DNA of 64,000 nt from Sporomusaceae bacterium UBA7701 (GTDB lineage: Bacteria; Bacillota; Negativicutes; Sporomusales; UBA7701): contig DLGF01000014.1 of NCBI GenBank assembly GCA_002482545.1, positions 445,172 to 509,171 of the forward strand, given 5' to 3'. Both the position numbers and the translations under genes were made by a program. Below the pieces are notes generated by a model, which did not search any database, was not told the origin of the DNA, and worked only from the letters and a program-made list of their open reading frames with translations. Shown piece by piece: positions 22,550-33,426 of the stretch; position 1 is the first letter of the stretch, and every line of letters begins with the position of its first letter.

Positions 22550-23893
22550 CTAACCTTCCAATTCCTTCCTGACAACGGCGGCGACGGTATGGACAAGCCG
22601 TTCGAGCTCTTCCTGGCAAGGGCCTTCGGCCATTACCCGGATAAGGGGTTCGGTGCCGGAAGCGCGAACCAGGACCCGGCCGTTTTCACCCAGGATGTCT
22701 TCCGCTTCGCGGATGGCGGCGGCGATATTGGCGTTCTCCTGCCAGCCGGCCTTGCTTTTGACCCGGATATTGACAAGCAGTTGAGGGAAACGGGTCATCA
22801 CCGCCGCCAAATCCGACAGTTTTCGCCCGGTCCCGGCTACGGCGGAAACAAGCTGCACGGCGGTCAGCACTCCGTCGCCGGTGGTGCTGTGCTCGCTGAA
22901 GATGATGTGGCCGGATTGCTCGCCGCCCAGGCAGTAGCCACAGTTCAGCATGGCTTCCAGCACATAGCGGTCCCCGACCGGGGTGACGACGACCTTTCCC
23001 CCGGCCCGCTTGATGGCCTGGTGAAGGCCGATGTTGCTCATTACCGTGGCGACCAGGGTATTGTCCGGCAGCTTGCCCTGCTTGATCAGCGCCAGCGTGC
23101 AGATCACCATGATCTGGTCGCCGTCGACGACGGCGCCGTTCTCGTCCACGGCCAGGCACCGGTCGGCGTCGCCGTCGTGCCCGATCCCCAGGTCGGCCCG
23201 GTGGGCCACGACCGCCTTCTGCAGCCCGCTCAGGTGGGTGGAGCCGCATTCCCGGTTGATATTAACGCCGTTGGGCTGGTCGTTGATTACGACGACGTCG
23301 GCCCCCAGGCGGCGGAAAACGGCGGGCCCAACCTCATAGGCCGCCCCGTTGGCACAATCGATCACAATTTTGAGGCCGGCGAAATTCGCCTTGACGGTGT
23401 TACATATATAGTCGATATAGTCGTCGATCAGCTCATGGCGGTGGGAAATACTCCCCACCTGGTCGGCGACCGGCCGGGGCAGTTCGTCCTTCTGCGCCAG
23501 CACCAGCTTTTCCAGCTCGTCTTCTATCGCGTCCGGCAGTTTATAGCCTGTGCCGGCGAAGAATTTGATGCCATTGTCCGGGTACGGATTATGGGAGGCG
23601 GATATCACTACCCCGGCTTGCGCGTCGAGTTTCTGCGCCAAAAAAGCCACCGCCGGAGTCGGCACCACCCCGGCCAGAACGGCCTCGCCGCCTGCCGAGC
23701 AAATCCCGGCCGCCAGCGCGGCCTCCAGCATCTGTCCCGATAGCCGGGTGTCCCGGCCGATTATGAATTTTGGTTTTTCGACATCCCTGCCAAACCAATA
23801 GGTGGCCGTCCGGCCTAGCCGAAACGCCAATTCCGGCGTCAATTCCGTGTTGGCGACTCCGCGCACGCCATCCGTACCAAAGAGTTTACCCAT
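22550..23893 (-). CDS. glmM: Phosphoglucosamine mutase
   Basis: A 447-residue enzyme converting glucosamine-6-phosphate to glucosamine-1-phosphate. The phosphoserine loop is ISAS100HNP and the magnesium site is D240-G-D242-A-D244-R. The C-terminal RASGTEPLIRVMAEG loop binds substrate phosphate. The chosen start gives MGKLFGTDGVRG, the classical N-terminus, with GAAGGGAG 7 nt upstream. It begins 25 nt after the flavoprotein gene in the cdaA-cdaR cluster; in Firmicutes GlmM also binds and restrains the c-di-AMP synthase CdaA. Confidence 0.96.
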   Translation of the reverse strand: MGKLFGTDGVRGVANTELTPELAFRLGRTATYWFGRDVEKPKFIIGRDTRLSGQMLEAALAAGICSAGGEAVLAGVVPTPAVAFLAQKLDAQAGVVISASHNPYPDNGIKFFAGTGYKLPDAIEDELEKLVLAQKDELPRPVADQVGSISHRHELIDDYIDYICNTVKANFAGLKIVIDCANGAAYEVGPAVFRRLGADVVVINDQPNGVNINRECGSTHLSGLQKAVVAHRADLGIGHDGDADRCLAVDENGAVVDGDQIMVICTLALIKQGKLPDNTLVATVMSNIGLHQAIKRAGGKVVVTPVGDRYVLEAMLNCGYCLGGEQSGHIIFSEHSTTGDGVLTAVQLVSAVAGTGRKLSDLAAVMTRFPQLLVNIRVKSKAGWQENANIAAAIREAEDILGENGRVLVRASGTEPLIRVMAEGPCQEELERLVHTVAAVVRKELEG

Positions 23894-23918
23894 GTTCTGA
23901 CTCCCTTCACCACAGTTA

Positions 23919-25520
23919 TCAAACAAACGGCTGGTATTCCCGCATGACCGCCAGAGCGGCATTGAGTCCGTCCAGCGCCGCGCTCATAATGCCGCCCGCA
24001 TAGCCGGCGCCCTCGCCGATGGGATACAGGCCCTGCGTATTGACCGACATGAAGTCCGGGCCGCGCAAAATCCGGACCGGAGCCGACGTCCTTGTCTCCA
24101 CTCCGGTCAGGACCGCCTCCGGATGGTCAAAGTCTTTGATCTTCCGGCCAAAATCCGGCAGCGCCCTGGCTAGCGTTCCGGCAACAAAGTCCGGCAAGCA
24201 GGTTCTCAGATCGGCCGGCCGGGTGCCGGGCCGGTAGCTAGGCGCGGCTAGACAGGACCCGCTTCCGCTTTTGCCGGCCAGGAGGTCGCCGACCGTCTGC
24301 ACCGGAGCGGCATAATTCCCGCCTCCGGCTTCGTAGGCCAAGCGCTCGTAATGGCGCTGAAACTCGATGCCCGCCAGCACCCCGCCGCCGCAGTCGGCCG
24401 GGTCGACATTGACCACCAGGGCGCTATTGGCAATACCCGTGTCCCGCCGGTAATGGCTCATGCCGTTGGTGACCACCCCGCCCGCTTCAGAGGCCGCGGC
24501 CACGACCAGCCCGCCCGGGCACATGCAGAAGGAGTAGGCCGTCCGTCCACTCGCCTTGTCGTGGAACACCAAGGCGTAGTCGGCGGCGCCAAGCCTGGCG
24601 TGTCCGGCCAGGCCGCCATACTGGGCCCGGTCGATGAGGTCCTGGGGGTGCTCGATCCGGACGCCGATCGCGAACGGCTTGGCCTCCATGGCCACCCCGC
24701 GGGCGTGCAGCATCTGGTAAGTGTCCCTGGCGCTGTGGCCGATGCCGAAGAAGGCAATCTGGCACGGGAGGTAGCGACTTTCATTGATGGTCAGGCCGCG
24801 GACCGCCCCGTCGCCGGTGTCCAGCGCCGTAACCCGGGCCTCGAATTCCACCTCGCCGCCCTTTTCGATGACCCGCCGGCGGAGGTTCTTGACCACTTCC
24901 CGCAATTTATCGGTCCCCACATGCGGCTTGTGGGAATATTTGATTTCCGCCGGAGCGCCGGCCTCGACCAGCAGGTCGAGAATGCGGCCCATCCGGCTGT
25001 CGTTGACCCGGGTAGTCAATTTGCCGTCCGAGAACGTACCGGCCCCGCCTTCGCCGAACTGGACATTGGATATGGCGTCAAACCGGCCGGTTTGCCAGAA
25101 TTGCGCCACATCCCGGGTCCGCCGCCCCACGTCCCGGCCCCGCTCCACCAGCAGCGGCCGATAGCCGTGTTCCGCCAGCACCAGCGCAGCAAAAAGCCCC
25201 GCCGGGCCGGCCCCTACAATGACGGGCCGGGCGCTCAAGGGCTTCGTGCCGGTTACGACCGGTTCGGGACGCTCCGGCCGGGCGAGCGAGACATCCCGGT
25301 CCCCGCCCAGCCGGGAGAGCACTTGCCCTTCCGGCACTTTCACCCCGACGTCGAGAGTATAGACAAAGCTTATATTAGACTTACGGCGGGCGTCCACCGC
25401 CCGCCGGATGATGACCGTGCTTTCTATGGTTGCCGGTGGCAGCTTGAGCCGTCGTGCGGCCAGAACGGGCACCGGCGTATCGTCAGCGACAGGTATCCGA
25501 AAATTGGTTATGCGCAGCAA
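23919..25520 (-). CDS. FAD-dependent dehydrogenase, COG2509 type
   Basis: A 533-residue flavoprotein. The N-terminal 90 residues are a small basic domain (RRAVDARRKSNISFVYTLDV). A Rossmann FAD motif follows (VIVGAGPAGLFAALVLAEHG, then the LVERG strand), and the C-terminus has GLYPIGEGAGYAGGIMSAA, the FAD O2-prime loop. Cys residues occur in YSFCMCPGG. It resembles the uncharacterised dehydrogenases of COG2509. It is inserted between cdaR and glmM, so it is probably co-expressed with cell-wall precursor and c-di-AMP genes. Its substrate is unknown. Confidence 0.85.
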   Translation of the reverse strand: MLRITNFRIPVADDTPVPVLAARRLKLPPATIESTVIIRRAVDARRKSNISFVYTLDVGVKVPEGQVLSRLGGDRDVSLARPERPEPVVTGTKPLSARPVIVGAGPAGLFAALVLAEHGYRPLLVERGRDVGRRTRDVAQFWQTGRFDAISNVQFGEGGAGTFSDGKLTTRVNDSRMGRILDLLVEAGAPAEIKYSHKPHVGTDKLREVVKNLRRRVIEKGGEVEFEARVTALDTGDGAVRGLTINESRYLPCQIAFFGIGHSARDTYQMLHARGVAMEAKPFAIGVRIEHPQDLIDRAQYGGLAGHARLGAADYALVFHDKASGRTAYSFCMCPGGLVVAAASEAGGVVTNGMSHYRRDTGIANSALVVNVDPADCGGGVLAGIEFQRHYERLAYEAGGGNYAAPVQTVGDLLAGKSGSGSCLAAPSYRPGTRPADLRTCLPDFVAGTLARALPDFGRKIKDFDHPEAVLTGVETRTSAPVRILRGPDFMSVNTQGLYPIGEGAGYAGGIMSAALDGLNAALAVMREYQPFV

Positions 25521-25534
25521 ATACCATCTTCCCC

Positions 25535-26455
25535 TTAACGGTTGTTGTCAACCCGAATCTGGACCGTAACGCTGTTCTGCGAAGCAATAACGCCCTCTTT
25601 GAGCTGGAGCTTGACTTCCCGGTTGGTGTCCCGGTCAATCCCGGCGATGCTGATCGGTTCGGTATAGACAAAATCAATCTTGTCCACTACCTGGGGATCA
25701 CCGCTGATCTGGATTTTCGGCGGCTGGGTCGCAATACCTCTCAGGACCTGGCCCGCAGCCAGTTCGCCGTAAATAATGGTTTTGACATCAATGGTCTTTT
25801 TATTGACCCCTTTGACCAAATTGGCGGAAACGGTGATTTTTTCCGGCGAAACGGCCAGTCCTTCCAGGGGCTTGCCGTCCCGGCCGAGCAGTTGGGGCGC
25901 CACCGTCACGGTGAAGTCGGCATTCTTGCCGGCGAGCTCCAGAGGGACAATCGCCTTGTCGGCCGCATCCACCAGGCTCTTGGGCCCCTTGATGGTCACG
26001 TGCTGCGGGGCGGCGGAAGCCTTGGCCACCGAAGTCCCGGCGGCGGCCGACCCGGTGATCCGGATCTCGACCGGCAACGTCCGGTTGGTGGCGGTGTCGA
26101 TCCTGAGTTGAAGGCGGTCGGGAGATATCTCCAGAAGTTCCAGGCTCACCGGCATCTGAGCGTGGACCTTCACCGACTGGCGGCCTTCCTCCAGGCCCCG
26201 CATGTCGACGAAGGCCTGTATATCCTGGGGCTGAAGCCCGGCAATGATGCCGCGCGAACCGCGGACCTTGACCCGCACCGTGTCCGGCGCATCCACCGCC
26301 ACAAAGGAATCGCCCAGGTTCCTCACTTCCAGAGGCACCGCCAGGGTAGTTTCCACCGGAGGATTCTGCTCATTGGTGACATATATCCAAAGCACCATGG
26401 CCAGGATAAGGGCAAGGGCCTTGACGGTAATATTTTTCCCGCTCACACCTTCCAT
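25535..26455 (-). CDS. cdaR: CdaA regulator, YbbR-domain protein
   Basis: A 306-residue protein with one N-terminal membrane helix (ITVKALALILAMVLWIYV) followed by about three YbbR repeats outside the membrane (PLEVRNLGDSFVAVDAPD; LPVEIRITGSAAAG; TIDVKTIIYGELAAG). In Bacillus the homologue binds CdaA and modulates c-di-AMP synthesis. Its start overlaps the cdaA stop by one base, so the pair is translationally coupled. Confidence 0.92.
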   Translation of the reverse strand: MEGVSGKNITVKALALILAMVLWIYVTNEQNPPVETTLAVPLEVRNLGDSFVAVDAPDTVRVKVRGSRGIIAGLQPQDIQAFVDMRGLEEGRQSVKVHAQMPVSLELLEISPDRLQLRIDTATNRTLPVEIRITGSAAAGTSVAKASAAPQHVTIKGPKSLVDAADKAIVPLELAGKNADFTVTVAPQLLGRDGKPLEGLAVSPEKITVSANLVKGVNKKTIDVKTIIYGELAAGQVLRGIATQPPKIQISGDPQVVDKIDFVYTEPISIAGIDRDTNREVKLQLKEGVIASQNSVTVQIRVDNNR

Positions 26456-27273
26456 TATGATGAAGACCTCCAGTTGAAAAACTCACTGATTGGCGAGCTT
26501 TTGCCGGCATATAGCGGTCTCAGGTAATCCCTAAGTTTTTGCGGCTCAATGTAACGGACCAGCCGGCCGCCCTCGGCGACCGAGATAATGCCGGTCTCTT
26601 CGCTCACGACAACGACAATGACGTCAACTTGCTCACTGACGCCGATCGCGGCACGATGCCGGGTACCCAGTTCCTTGGCCAGCGTGCGGTCCTCCGTGAG
26701 CGGCAAAATACAGCCGGCCGCCATGACCCGGTTGCCCCGGACAATGACCGCTCCGTCGTGCAAGGGCGTGTTGGGAATGAAGATATTGGTGAGGAACTCG
26801 CTTGATACCAAGCCGTCCACTTTGATTCCGGTTTCGATATAGTCGTTAAGTCTTGTCTCCCGCTCGAAGACGAGCAGGGCGCCGATCTTGTTCTTCGACA
26901 AAACGGCCATGGCTTTAACCAGCTCTTCGACCAGGCTCTTGGCCTCCTCCTCATCCAGAAAAGCCGTTTTGCTGAACAGTTTCCCCCGGCCGATCTGCTC
27001 GAGAGCCCGGCGAAGCTCGGGCTGAAAAACGATCGGCAGGGCAACCAGCACCACGGTCATGGACTTCTGCAGCAGCCAGTTGATGACGTTGAGGCCCAGC
27101 CACTTGCTGACCAGCGTGGCCATAAGCAGCACGATCAGGCCCTTGAGCAGAGCCACCGCCCGGGTATCCCGGATCATGATATAAAGTTTATACAGAACGA
27201 TAGCAACCAGCAGCATGTCGATGATATCCAGCCAGCCGATGGTTGATATGATTCCCCTTATCTGTAAAAGCAT
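26455..27273 (-). CDS. cdaA: Membrane diadenylate cyclase
   Basis: A 272-residue c-di-AMP synthase. Three membrane helices fill residues 14-80, followed by the DAC domain with catalytic D173-G-A and nucleotide-binding R205-H-R207 (GTRHRAAIG), both intact. The ATG at 27273 is preferred because GAGGTG lies 8 nt upstream; a GTG three codons earlier overlaps that ribosome site. It heads cdaA-cdaR-flavoprotein-glmM-glmS. c-di-AMP controls potassium and osmolyte balance and wall stress in Firmicutes. Confidence 0.95.
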   Translation of the reverse strand: MLLQIRGIISTIGWLDIIDMLLVAIVLYKLYIMIRDTRAVALLKGLIVLLMATLVSKWLGLNVINWLLQKSMTVVLVALPIVFQPELRRALEQIGRGKLFSKTAFLDEEEAKSLVEELVKAMAVLSKNKIGALLVFERETRLNDYIETGIKVDGLVSSEFLTNIFIPNTPLHDGAVIVRGNRVMAAGCILPLTEDRTLAKELGTRHRAAIGVSEQVDVIVVVVSEETGIISVAEGGRLVRYIEPQKLRDYLRPLYAGKSSPISEFFNWRSSS

Positions 27274-27417
27274 GACAGACACCTCATAGGAAGCAGGTTA
27301 TCCAGCTGTTGCTGCTGTAAAACAATAATTCCCCAGTGCAAACATAACCTTACGTTTATTCTACCCGAAACTGGGAAAAACCTTTAAGAACCTTTGGCTC
27401 TGCGGAAAAAATGTCGC

Positions 27418-27452
27418 CCAAAAAATAAGCGCCTCCCGATACGGGAGGCGCT
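27418..27452 (-). terminator. Terminator of ilvE
   Basis: AAGCGCCTCCCG (27426-27437) pairs with CGGGAGGCGCTT (27441-27452), a 12-bp stem with a 3-nt loop. It lies 12 nt after the ilvE stop and is followed on the minus strand by ATTTTTT. Confidence 0.9.
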
Positions 27453-27464
27453 TCAATGACGTTA

Positions 27465-28538
27465 TTATACCTTGGCGATGGTTTCCACCCAGCCGAATTT
27501 GTCCTGAATCTTGCCGTACTGGATTCCGGCAACATGATCGAACATCTTTTGCGCGAAGGGGCCGGTTTTGTTGTTGTTGATAACAATCTTCTGGCCTTTC
27601 CAGGACAGCTCGCCGACCGGGGAGATGACCGCCGCGGTGCCGGAACCGAAAACTTCTTCCAGTTCGCCTTTGGCATGAGCTTCAAATACTTCGTCGATGG
27701 CAATGCGCCTTTCGGTAACTTTCACGCCCCAGTCCCGGGCGAGCTGGAGTACGCTGTCGCGGGTAATCCCGTGCAGAATGCTGCCGTTGAGAGCAGGGGT
27801 GACGATTTCGCCCTTGATCTTGAACAGGATGTTCATGGTGCCGACTTCTTCGATATATTTCCGTTCGACGGCGTCCAGCCACAGCACTTGGGCAAAGCCT
27901 TCCTTCTTGGCTTCAATCTGGGCCTTGAGGCTGGCGGCGTAGTTGGCCGCGGTCTTGGCTTCACCCAGGCCGCCTTTGACGGCGCGGACGTACTTGTCTT
28001 CCACCTTGATGTTGACAGGATTGAAGCCGGCGGCGTAGTAAGCGCCGACCGGGGAGAGAATGAAAAAGAGTTTATACGTATCCGATACCTTGACGCCCAC
28101 AAAGGGGTCGGTAGCGATTGCGAACGGGCGGATATAAAGGGAAGTGCCGACCTTGCCGGGAACCCAGCGCTTATCGGTTTCGATCAGTTGGATGAGCGCG
28201 TCATGGAGCACCTTCTCATCCATTTGAGGAATACACACCAGTTCCGCCGAGCGATTCAGCCGCCGGAAGTTGTCTTTGGCGCGGAACAGGTTAATCCGGC
28301 CGTCTTCGGTGCGGAAAGCCTTCATCCCTTCAAAAATAGCCTGGCCATAATGCAGCACCATTGCCGCGGGAGACAGTTCAAACTGCTCGTAGGGAACAAT
28401 GCGCGGGCTATGCCAGCCTTTTCCGGTGGCATAATCCATGACAAACATGTGATCGGTAAAGTATTGGCCGAAGCCCAGTTTGTCGACATCCGGCAGCGTA
28501 CCGGGTGTCTTTACTTTGGTAATAGCCATATCAACCAT
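27465..28538 (-). CDS. ilvE: Branched-chain amino acid aminotransferase
   Basis: A 357-residue class IV PLP enzyme interconverting Leu, Ile and Val with their 2-oxo acids. The Schiff-base lysine is K195 in GLGEAKTAANYAAS. The substrate/PLP loops YIRPFAIATDPFVGV and GTAAVISPVGELSW match the long (BCAT2-like) form of about 350 residues. It has its own near-perfect promoter overlapping the end of argH and its own terminator, so it is a single-gene unit. Confidence 0.94.
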   Translation of the reverse strand: MVDMAITKVKTPGTLPDVDKLGFGQYFTDHMFVMDYATGKGWHSPRIVPYEQFELSPAAMVLHYGQAIFEGMKAFRTEDGRINLFRAKDNFRRLNRSAELVCIPQMDEKVLHDALIQLIETDKRWVPGKVGTSLYIRPFAIATDPFVGVKVSDTYKLFFILSPVGAYYAAGFNPVNIKVEDKYVRAVKGGLGEAKTAANYAASLKAQIEAKKEGFAQVLWLDAVERKYIEEVGTMNILFKIKGEIVTPALNGSILHGITRDSVLQLARDWGVKVTERRIAIDEVFEAHAKGELEEVFGSGTAAVISPVGELSWKGQKIVINNNKTGPFAQKMFDHVAGIQYGKIQDKFGWVETIAKV

Positions 28539-28602
28539 TTCAAGAAGCCCCCTTTTTTTGTTGCGCTTAGAATTATGTCTTTCTACGGAAGACTATACCA
28601 AA

Positions 28603-28632
28603 ATTATATACCCTTCTGAACAGAAGTGTCAA
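28603..28632 (-). promoter_or_regulatory. Consensus sigma-A promoter of ilvE inside the end of argH
   Basis: On the minus strand, TTGACA (28632-28627), an 18-nt spacer and TATAAT (28608-28603), all within the last codons and stop of argH. A 12-bp palindrome TTCTGAACAGAA (28614-28625) fills the spacer and could be an operator. It gives ilvE expression independent of the arginine operon. Confidence 0.75.
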
Positions 28633-30019
28633 GCCAGGACCGCTGGGCCGCCAGGACCGCCTGGCTCCGGCCGAGCGCCGCCCGGACCTGGTCCGGCGCG
28701 GTGCCGCCGTAGGAATCCCTCGCGGCAACGCACCGCTCGACCCGGATAGCATCCAGAATATCGGCCTCAACCAGGGGCGAGTACTGTTTAAGTTCTTCCA
28801 GGGAAAGTTCCTGCAGTTCCTTTCCCTGCTCGATGGCGTAGCGGACGCTTTTCCCCACCGCTTCATGGGCCTGCCGGAAGGGCAAACCTTTTTTCACCAG
28901 ATAGTCCGCCATGTCCGTGGCATTGGTGAAGTCCTGTCCAGCCGCCTGGCGCATCCGCGCGCCGTTTACCTTCATCCCCGCCAGCATGGCGGCGTAAACG
29001 GCAAGGCTGACCTTGACGGTATCGAGGGTATCAAAGAGCCCCTCTTTGTCTTCCTGCATATCTTTATTATACGCCAAAGGAAGCCCCTTGAGAACCGTCA
29101 GCAAGGCCATCAGATGGCCGATCACCCGGCCGGTTTTCCCCCGCACCAGTTCGGCCACGTCGGGGTTTTTCTTCTGCGGCATGATGCTCGATCCGGTGCA
29201 ATGGGCGTCGTCCAACTGGATAAAGGCGAATTCGGAGGACGACCAGAGAATGATCTCCTCGCTCAGGCGGCTGAGATGAACCATCAGAATCGAGGCGAAC
29301 GACAAAAATTCCAGGATGTAGTCCCGGTCGCTGACCGCGTCGATACTGTTGTCATAGATCGCGCCAAACTTCAGTTCATCCGCCACCGCGTGCCGGTCGA
29401 TCGGAAAGGTCGTGCCGGCCAGAGCCCCGGCGCCCAGCGGCATGAGATCGGTGCGGTCCCATACCCCGCGCAGGCGGGCGAAGTCCCGGGCCAGCATGAA
29501 GAAATAGGCCAGCAGGTGATGGGCGAACAGGATGGGCTGGGCCCGCTGGAGATGGGTATAACCCGGCAGGATGACGTCGCCGTTCGCCTGGGCCGCAGTC
29601 AGGATGGCCTGCTGCAGGTCGCAGAGCAGCCGGCCGATGACCGCGATTTCCTTTTTCAGATAGAGGTGGGTATCGAGCGCCACCTGGTCGTTGCGGCTGC
29701 GGGCGGTGTGAAGCTTGCCGCCGACCGGCCCGATCCGCTCGGTCAGCCGTTTCTCGATATTCATGTGGATATCTTCGAGAGCGACCTCAAAGCTGAATTG
29801 GCCGGCCTCGATGTCCGCCAGGATACCGGTCAGCCCGGCGACGATGCCGTCGGCTTCCTCCGGCGCGATGATCCCGCATTTCGCCAGCATGCGGGCGTGG
29901 GCGATGCTGCCGGCGATATCCTCCTTGTACATCCGCTGGTCAAAGGAAATGGAGGAATTAAACTCCTCCACCAGACGGTCGGTATTTTTTGCAAAGCGGC
30001 CGCCCCAAAGCTTGGACAT
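28604..30019 (-). CDS. argH: Argininosuccinate lyase
   Basis: A 471-residue enzyme of the fumarase/aspartase superfamily splitting argininosuccinate into arginine and fumarate, the last step of arginine synthesis. The mobile signature loop GSSIMPQKKNP is at residues 276-286; HTARSRNDQVALD (104-116) and the TGYTHLQ-like LPGYTHLQRAQP segment are intact. Its ATG overlaps the argG stop codon by one base. It closes the argC-J-B-D-F-G-H operon; no terminator follows before the ilvE promoter. Confidence 0.97.
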   Translation of the reverse strand: MSKLWGGRFAKNTDRLVEEFNSSISFDQRMYKEDIAGSIAHARMLAKCGIIAPEEADGIVAGLTGILADIEAGQFSFEVALEDIHMNIEKRLTERIGPVGGKLHTARSRNDQVALDTHLYLKKEIAVIGRLLCDLQQAILTAAQANGDVILPGYTHLQRAQPILFAHHLLAYFFMLARDFARLRGVWDRTDLMPLGAGALAGTTFPIDRHAVADELKFGAIYDNSIDAVSDRDYILEFLSFASILMVHLSRLSEEIILWSSSEFAFIQLDDAHCTGSSIMPQKKNPDVAELVRGKTGRVIGHLMALLTVLKGLPLAYNKDMQEDKEGLFDTLDTVKVSLAVYAAMLAGMKVNGARMRQAAGQDFTNATDMADYLVKKGLPFRQAHEAVGKSVRYAIEQGKELQELSLEELKQYSPLVEADILDAIRVERCVAARDSYGGTAPDQVRAALGRSQAVLAAQRSWLDTSVQKGI

Positions 30020-31233
30020 TACTGCTTCGCCTCTCTTTGCATCAGGGCCTTGATCTTGAGCGGCAGTCCGAACAAGTTGATGAAGCCTTCCGCGTCCTTC
30101 TGGTTGTACACCTCATCCCGGCCGAAGGTGACAAAGCCTTCGTGGTACAGGGAGTAGGGCGACTTGGCGCCGGCGCTCATCAGGTTGCCCTTGTACAGTT
30201 TCAGCCTCACCAGGCCGGTAACCGTCGCCTGGGTCGCGTCGACAAAGGCGTCGAGCGCCTGTTTGAGGGGCGAATACCACATACCGTCATACACCAGTTC
30301 GGCGTAGCGGACAGCGGCCTGTTCCTTGTAATGCATGGTTGCCCGGTCCAGGGTAAGGTACTCCAGCTCGCGGTGGGCGAAGAACAAAATGCTGCCGCCC
30401 GGGGTCTCGTAAACGCCCCGGGATTTCATGCCGACCAGGCGATTTTCCACGATGTCGGTGATGCCGATGCCGTTTGCGGCGCCGATGGCGTTGAGCTTTT
30501 CCAGGAGGCTTACGGCTTCCAGTTTCTCGCCGTCAACCGCCACCGGGACGCCTTTTTCGAATTCGATCTCGATGTAGGTCGCCTGATCCGGAGCCTGTTC
30601 CGGCGTTTTGGTGACAAGATAGACATCGTCTTTGGGAGCATTCCAGGGGTCTTCCAGGTCGCCCCCCTCGTGGCTGAGATGCCAGATATTGCGGTCCATG
30701 CTGTAGGGGCGTTTCTTGGTTACCGGTACCGGCACGCCGTGCTTTTCGGCATAATCGATGGCGTCCTCCCGCGAACGGATGTCCCACAGCCGCCAGGGGG
30801 CGATGATTTTGAGGTGGGGCGCCAGCGCCTTGACGGTCAGTTCGAACCGCACCTGATCGTTGCCTTTGCCGGTGGCGCCGTGGGCGATGGCGTCCGCCCC
30901 CTCCTTCTCGGCGATTTCAACGAGCGCCTTGGCGATGATGGGGCGGGCAAAAGAGGTGCCCAGGAGGTACTTTCCTTCGTAGACGGCCCCGGCCTTGAGC
31001 ACCGGCCAGATGTACTCTTCCACGAATTCTTTTCTCAAGTCCTGGATATATACCTTGCTGGCGCCGGATTTTAGGGCCTTCTCCCGCACGGGATTGACTT
31101 CCTCGCCCTGCCCGACGTCGGCGCACATGGCGATGACCTCGCAGCCGTCAAAATTTTCCTTCAGCCAGGGGATGATGACCGAAGTGTCCAGCCCCCCCGA
31201 ATAGGCCAGCACTACCTTTTTAATCTCACTCAT
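30019..31233 (-). CDS. argG: Argininosuccinate synthase
   Basis: A 404-residue ATP-dependent ligase joining citrulline and aspartate. The N-terminal P-loop-like AYSGGLDTSVIIPWL and the nucleotide-binding GATGKGNDQVRFE are both present, as is the citrulline/aspartate segment YSMDRNIWHLSHEGGDLEDP. It begins 13 nt after argF ends. The adjoining argH product uses its argininosuccinate. Confidence 0.97.
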   Translation of the reverse strand: MSEIKKVVLAYSGGLDTSVIIPWLKENFDGCEVIAMCADVGQGEEVNPVREKALKSGASKVYIQDLRKEFVEEYIWPVLKAGAVYEGKYLLGTSFARPIIAKALVEIAEKEGADAIAHGATGKGNDQVRFELTVKALAPHLKIIAPWRLWDIRSREDAIDYAEKHGVPVPVTKKRPYSMDRNIWHLSHEGGDLEDPWNAPKDDVYLVTKTPEQAPDQATYIEIEFEKGVPVAVDGEKLEAVSLLEKLNAIGAANGIGITDIVENRLVGMKSRGVYETPGGSILFFAHRELEYLTLDRATMHYKEQAAVRYAELVYDGMWYSPLKQALDAFVDATQATVTGLVRLKLYKGNLMSAGAKSPYSLYHEGFVTFGRDEVYNQKDAEGFINLFGLPLKIKALMQREAKQ

Positions 31234-31246
31234 GCTAAGATCCTCC

Positions 31247-32235
31247 TTATTGGTCGCCCATCAAGAGAGCGAGTATGGCTTTTTGCACATGAAGACGGTT
31301 TTCGGCCTCGTCAAACACCACCGACTGCGGCCCTTCCAGCACCTCTTCGGTGATCTCCTCGCCGCGGTGCGCCGGCAGGCAATGCATGACAATGGCGTCC
31401 GGACGGGCCAGGGCCATGATCTCCCGGTTGATCTGGAAGCCCTGAAAGGCTTTGTACCGTATGGCTTGCTCGGTTTCCTGCCCCATGCTGGTCCACACGT
31501 CGGTATAGAGGATGTCAGCCCCGGCAGCGGCCGCCCGGGGATCATTGACGATCTCCACCGCGCTGCCGTGGACCAGAGCGGCGTGCTGCGCTTCCGCCAC
31601 CACTACCGGATGGGGCTCATAACCGATCGGCGCCGCCACCGCGATGTTCATCCCGACTTTGGCGCAGGCGTGCAGCAGGGCGTTGGCCATGTTGTTGCCG
31701 TCGCCCAGATAAGCCATTTTCAGGCCTTTCAGCGTCCCCTTGTGTTCCAGGGCGGTAAACAGGTCGGTCAGCGCCTGGCAGGGATGCAGGAGGTCGGTCA
31801 GGCCGTTGACGACTGGGATGTCGGCGTATTGCGCCAGATCCATGACGTCAGGATGAGAATAAGTCCGGATCATGATGCCGTCCAGATAGCGGGCCAGCAC
31901 CCTGGCGGTATCCTTTACCGGCTCGCCCCGGCCGATCTGCAGGTCGTTGGCGTTGAGAAACAGCGCCGTGCCGCCCAGTTGCCACATCCCAACCTCAAAG
32001 GAGACCCGGGTCCGGGTGGAAGACTTCTGGAAGATCATGCCCAGCGTCTTGCCTTTGAGCCAATGATGCTCTTCGCCCCGCTGCTGCTTTTTCTTGAGCG
32101 TCTTGGCGACTTCGAAGATGGCGTATACCTCATCGACCGACAGGTCATGGACGGACAACAGGTCTTTGCCGGCCATTCCCGCTTTCCTGATATCGGTTCT
32201 ATCCAGTTCATTCGCAAACTCTTTTTTCCGGGCGG

Positions 32236-32242
<7 letters not shown>
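31247..32242 (-). CDS. argF: Ornithine carbamoyltransferase
   Basis: A 331-residue transferase making citrulline from ornithine and carbamoyl phosphate. The phosphate-binding SSTRTRVSFE, the HPCQALTDL loop and the ornithine-binding HCLPAHRGEEI are complete. The first 20 residues (LAARKKEFANELDRTD) are slightly longer than in many homologues. The ATG overlaps the last seven bases of argD, with GAGGTG 8 nt upstream. It acts in the arginine pathway between argJ/argB/argD products and argG. Confidence 0.96.

Positions 32243-33422
<1,180 letters not shown>

Positions 33423-33426
<4 letters not shown>

Noticed and set aside
22589..23743. A 384-codon plus-strand frame
   Set aside because: Antisense shadow of glmM; composition (His, Gly, Asp rich) is that of a reverse-complement frame.
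24351..26527. Two long plus-strand frames of 395 and 357 codons
   Set aside because: They lie antisense to the flavoprotein and cdaR genes, whose motifs are intact.
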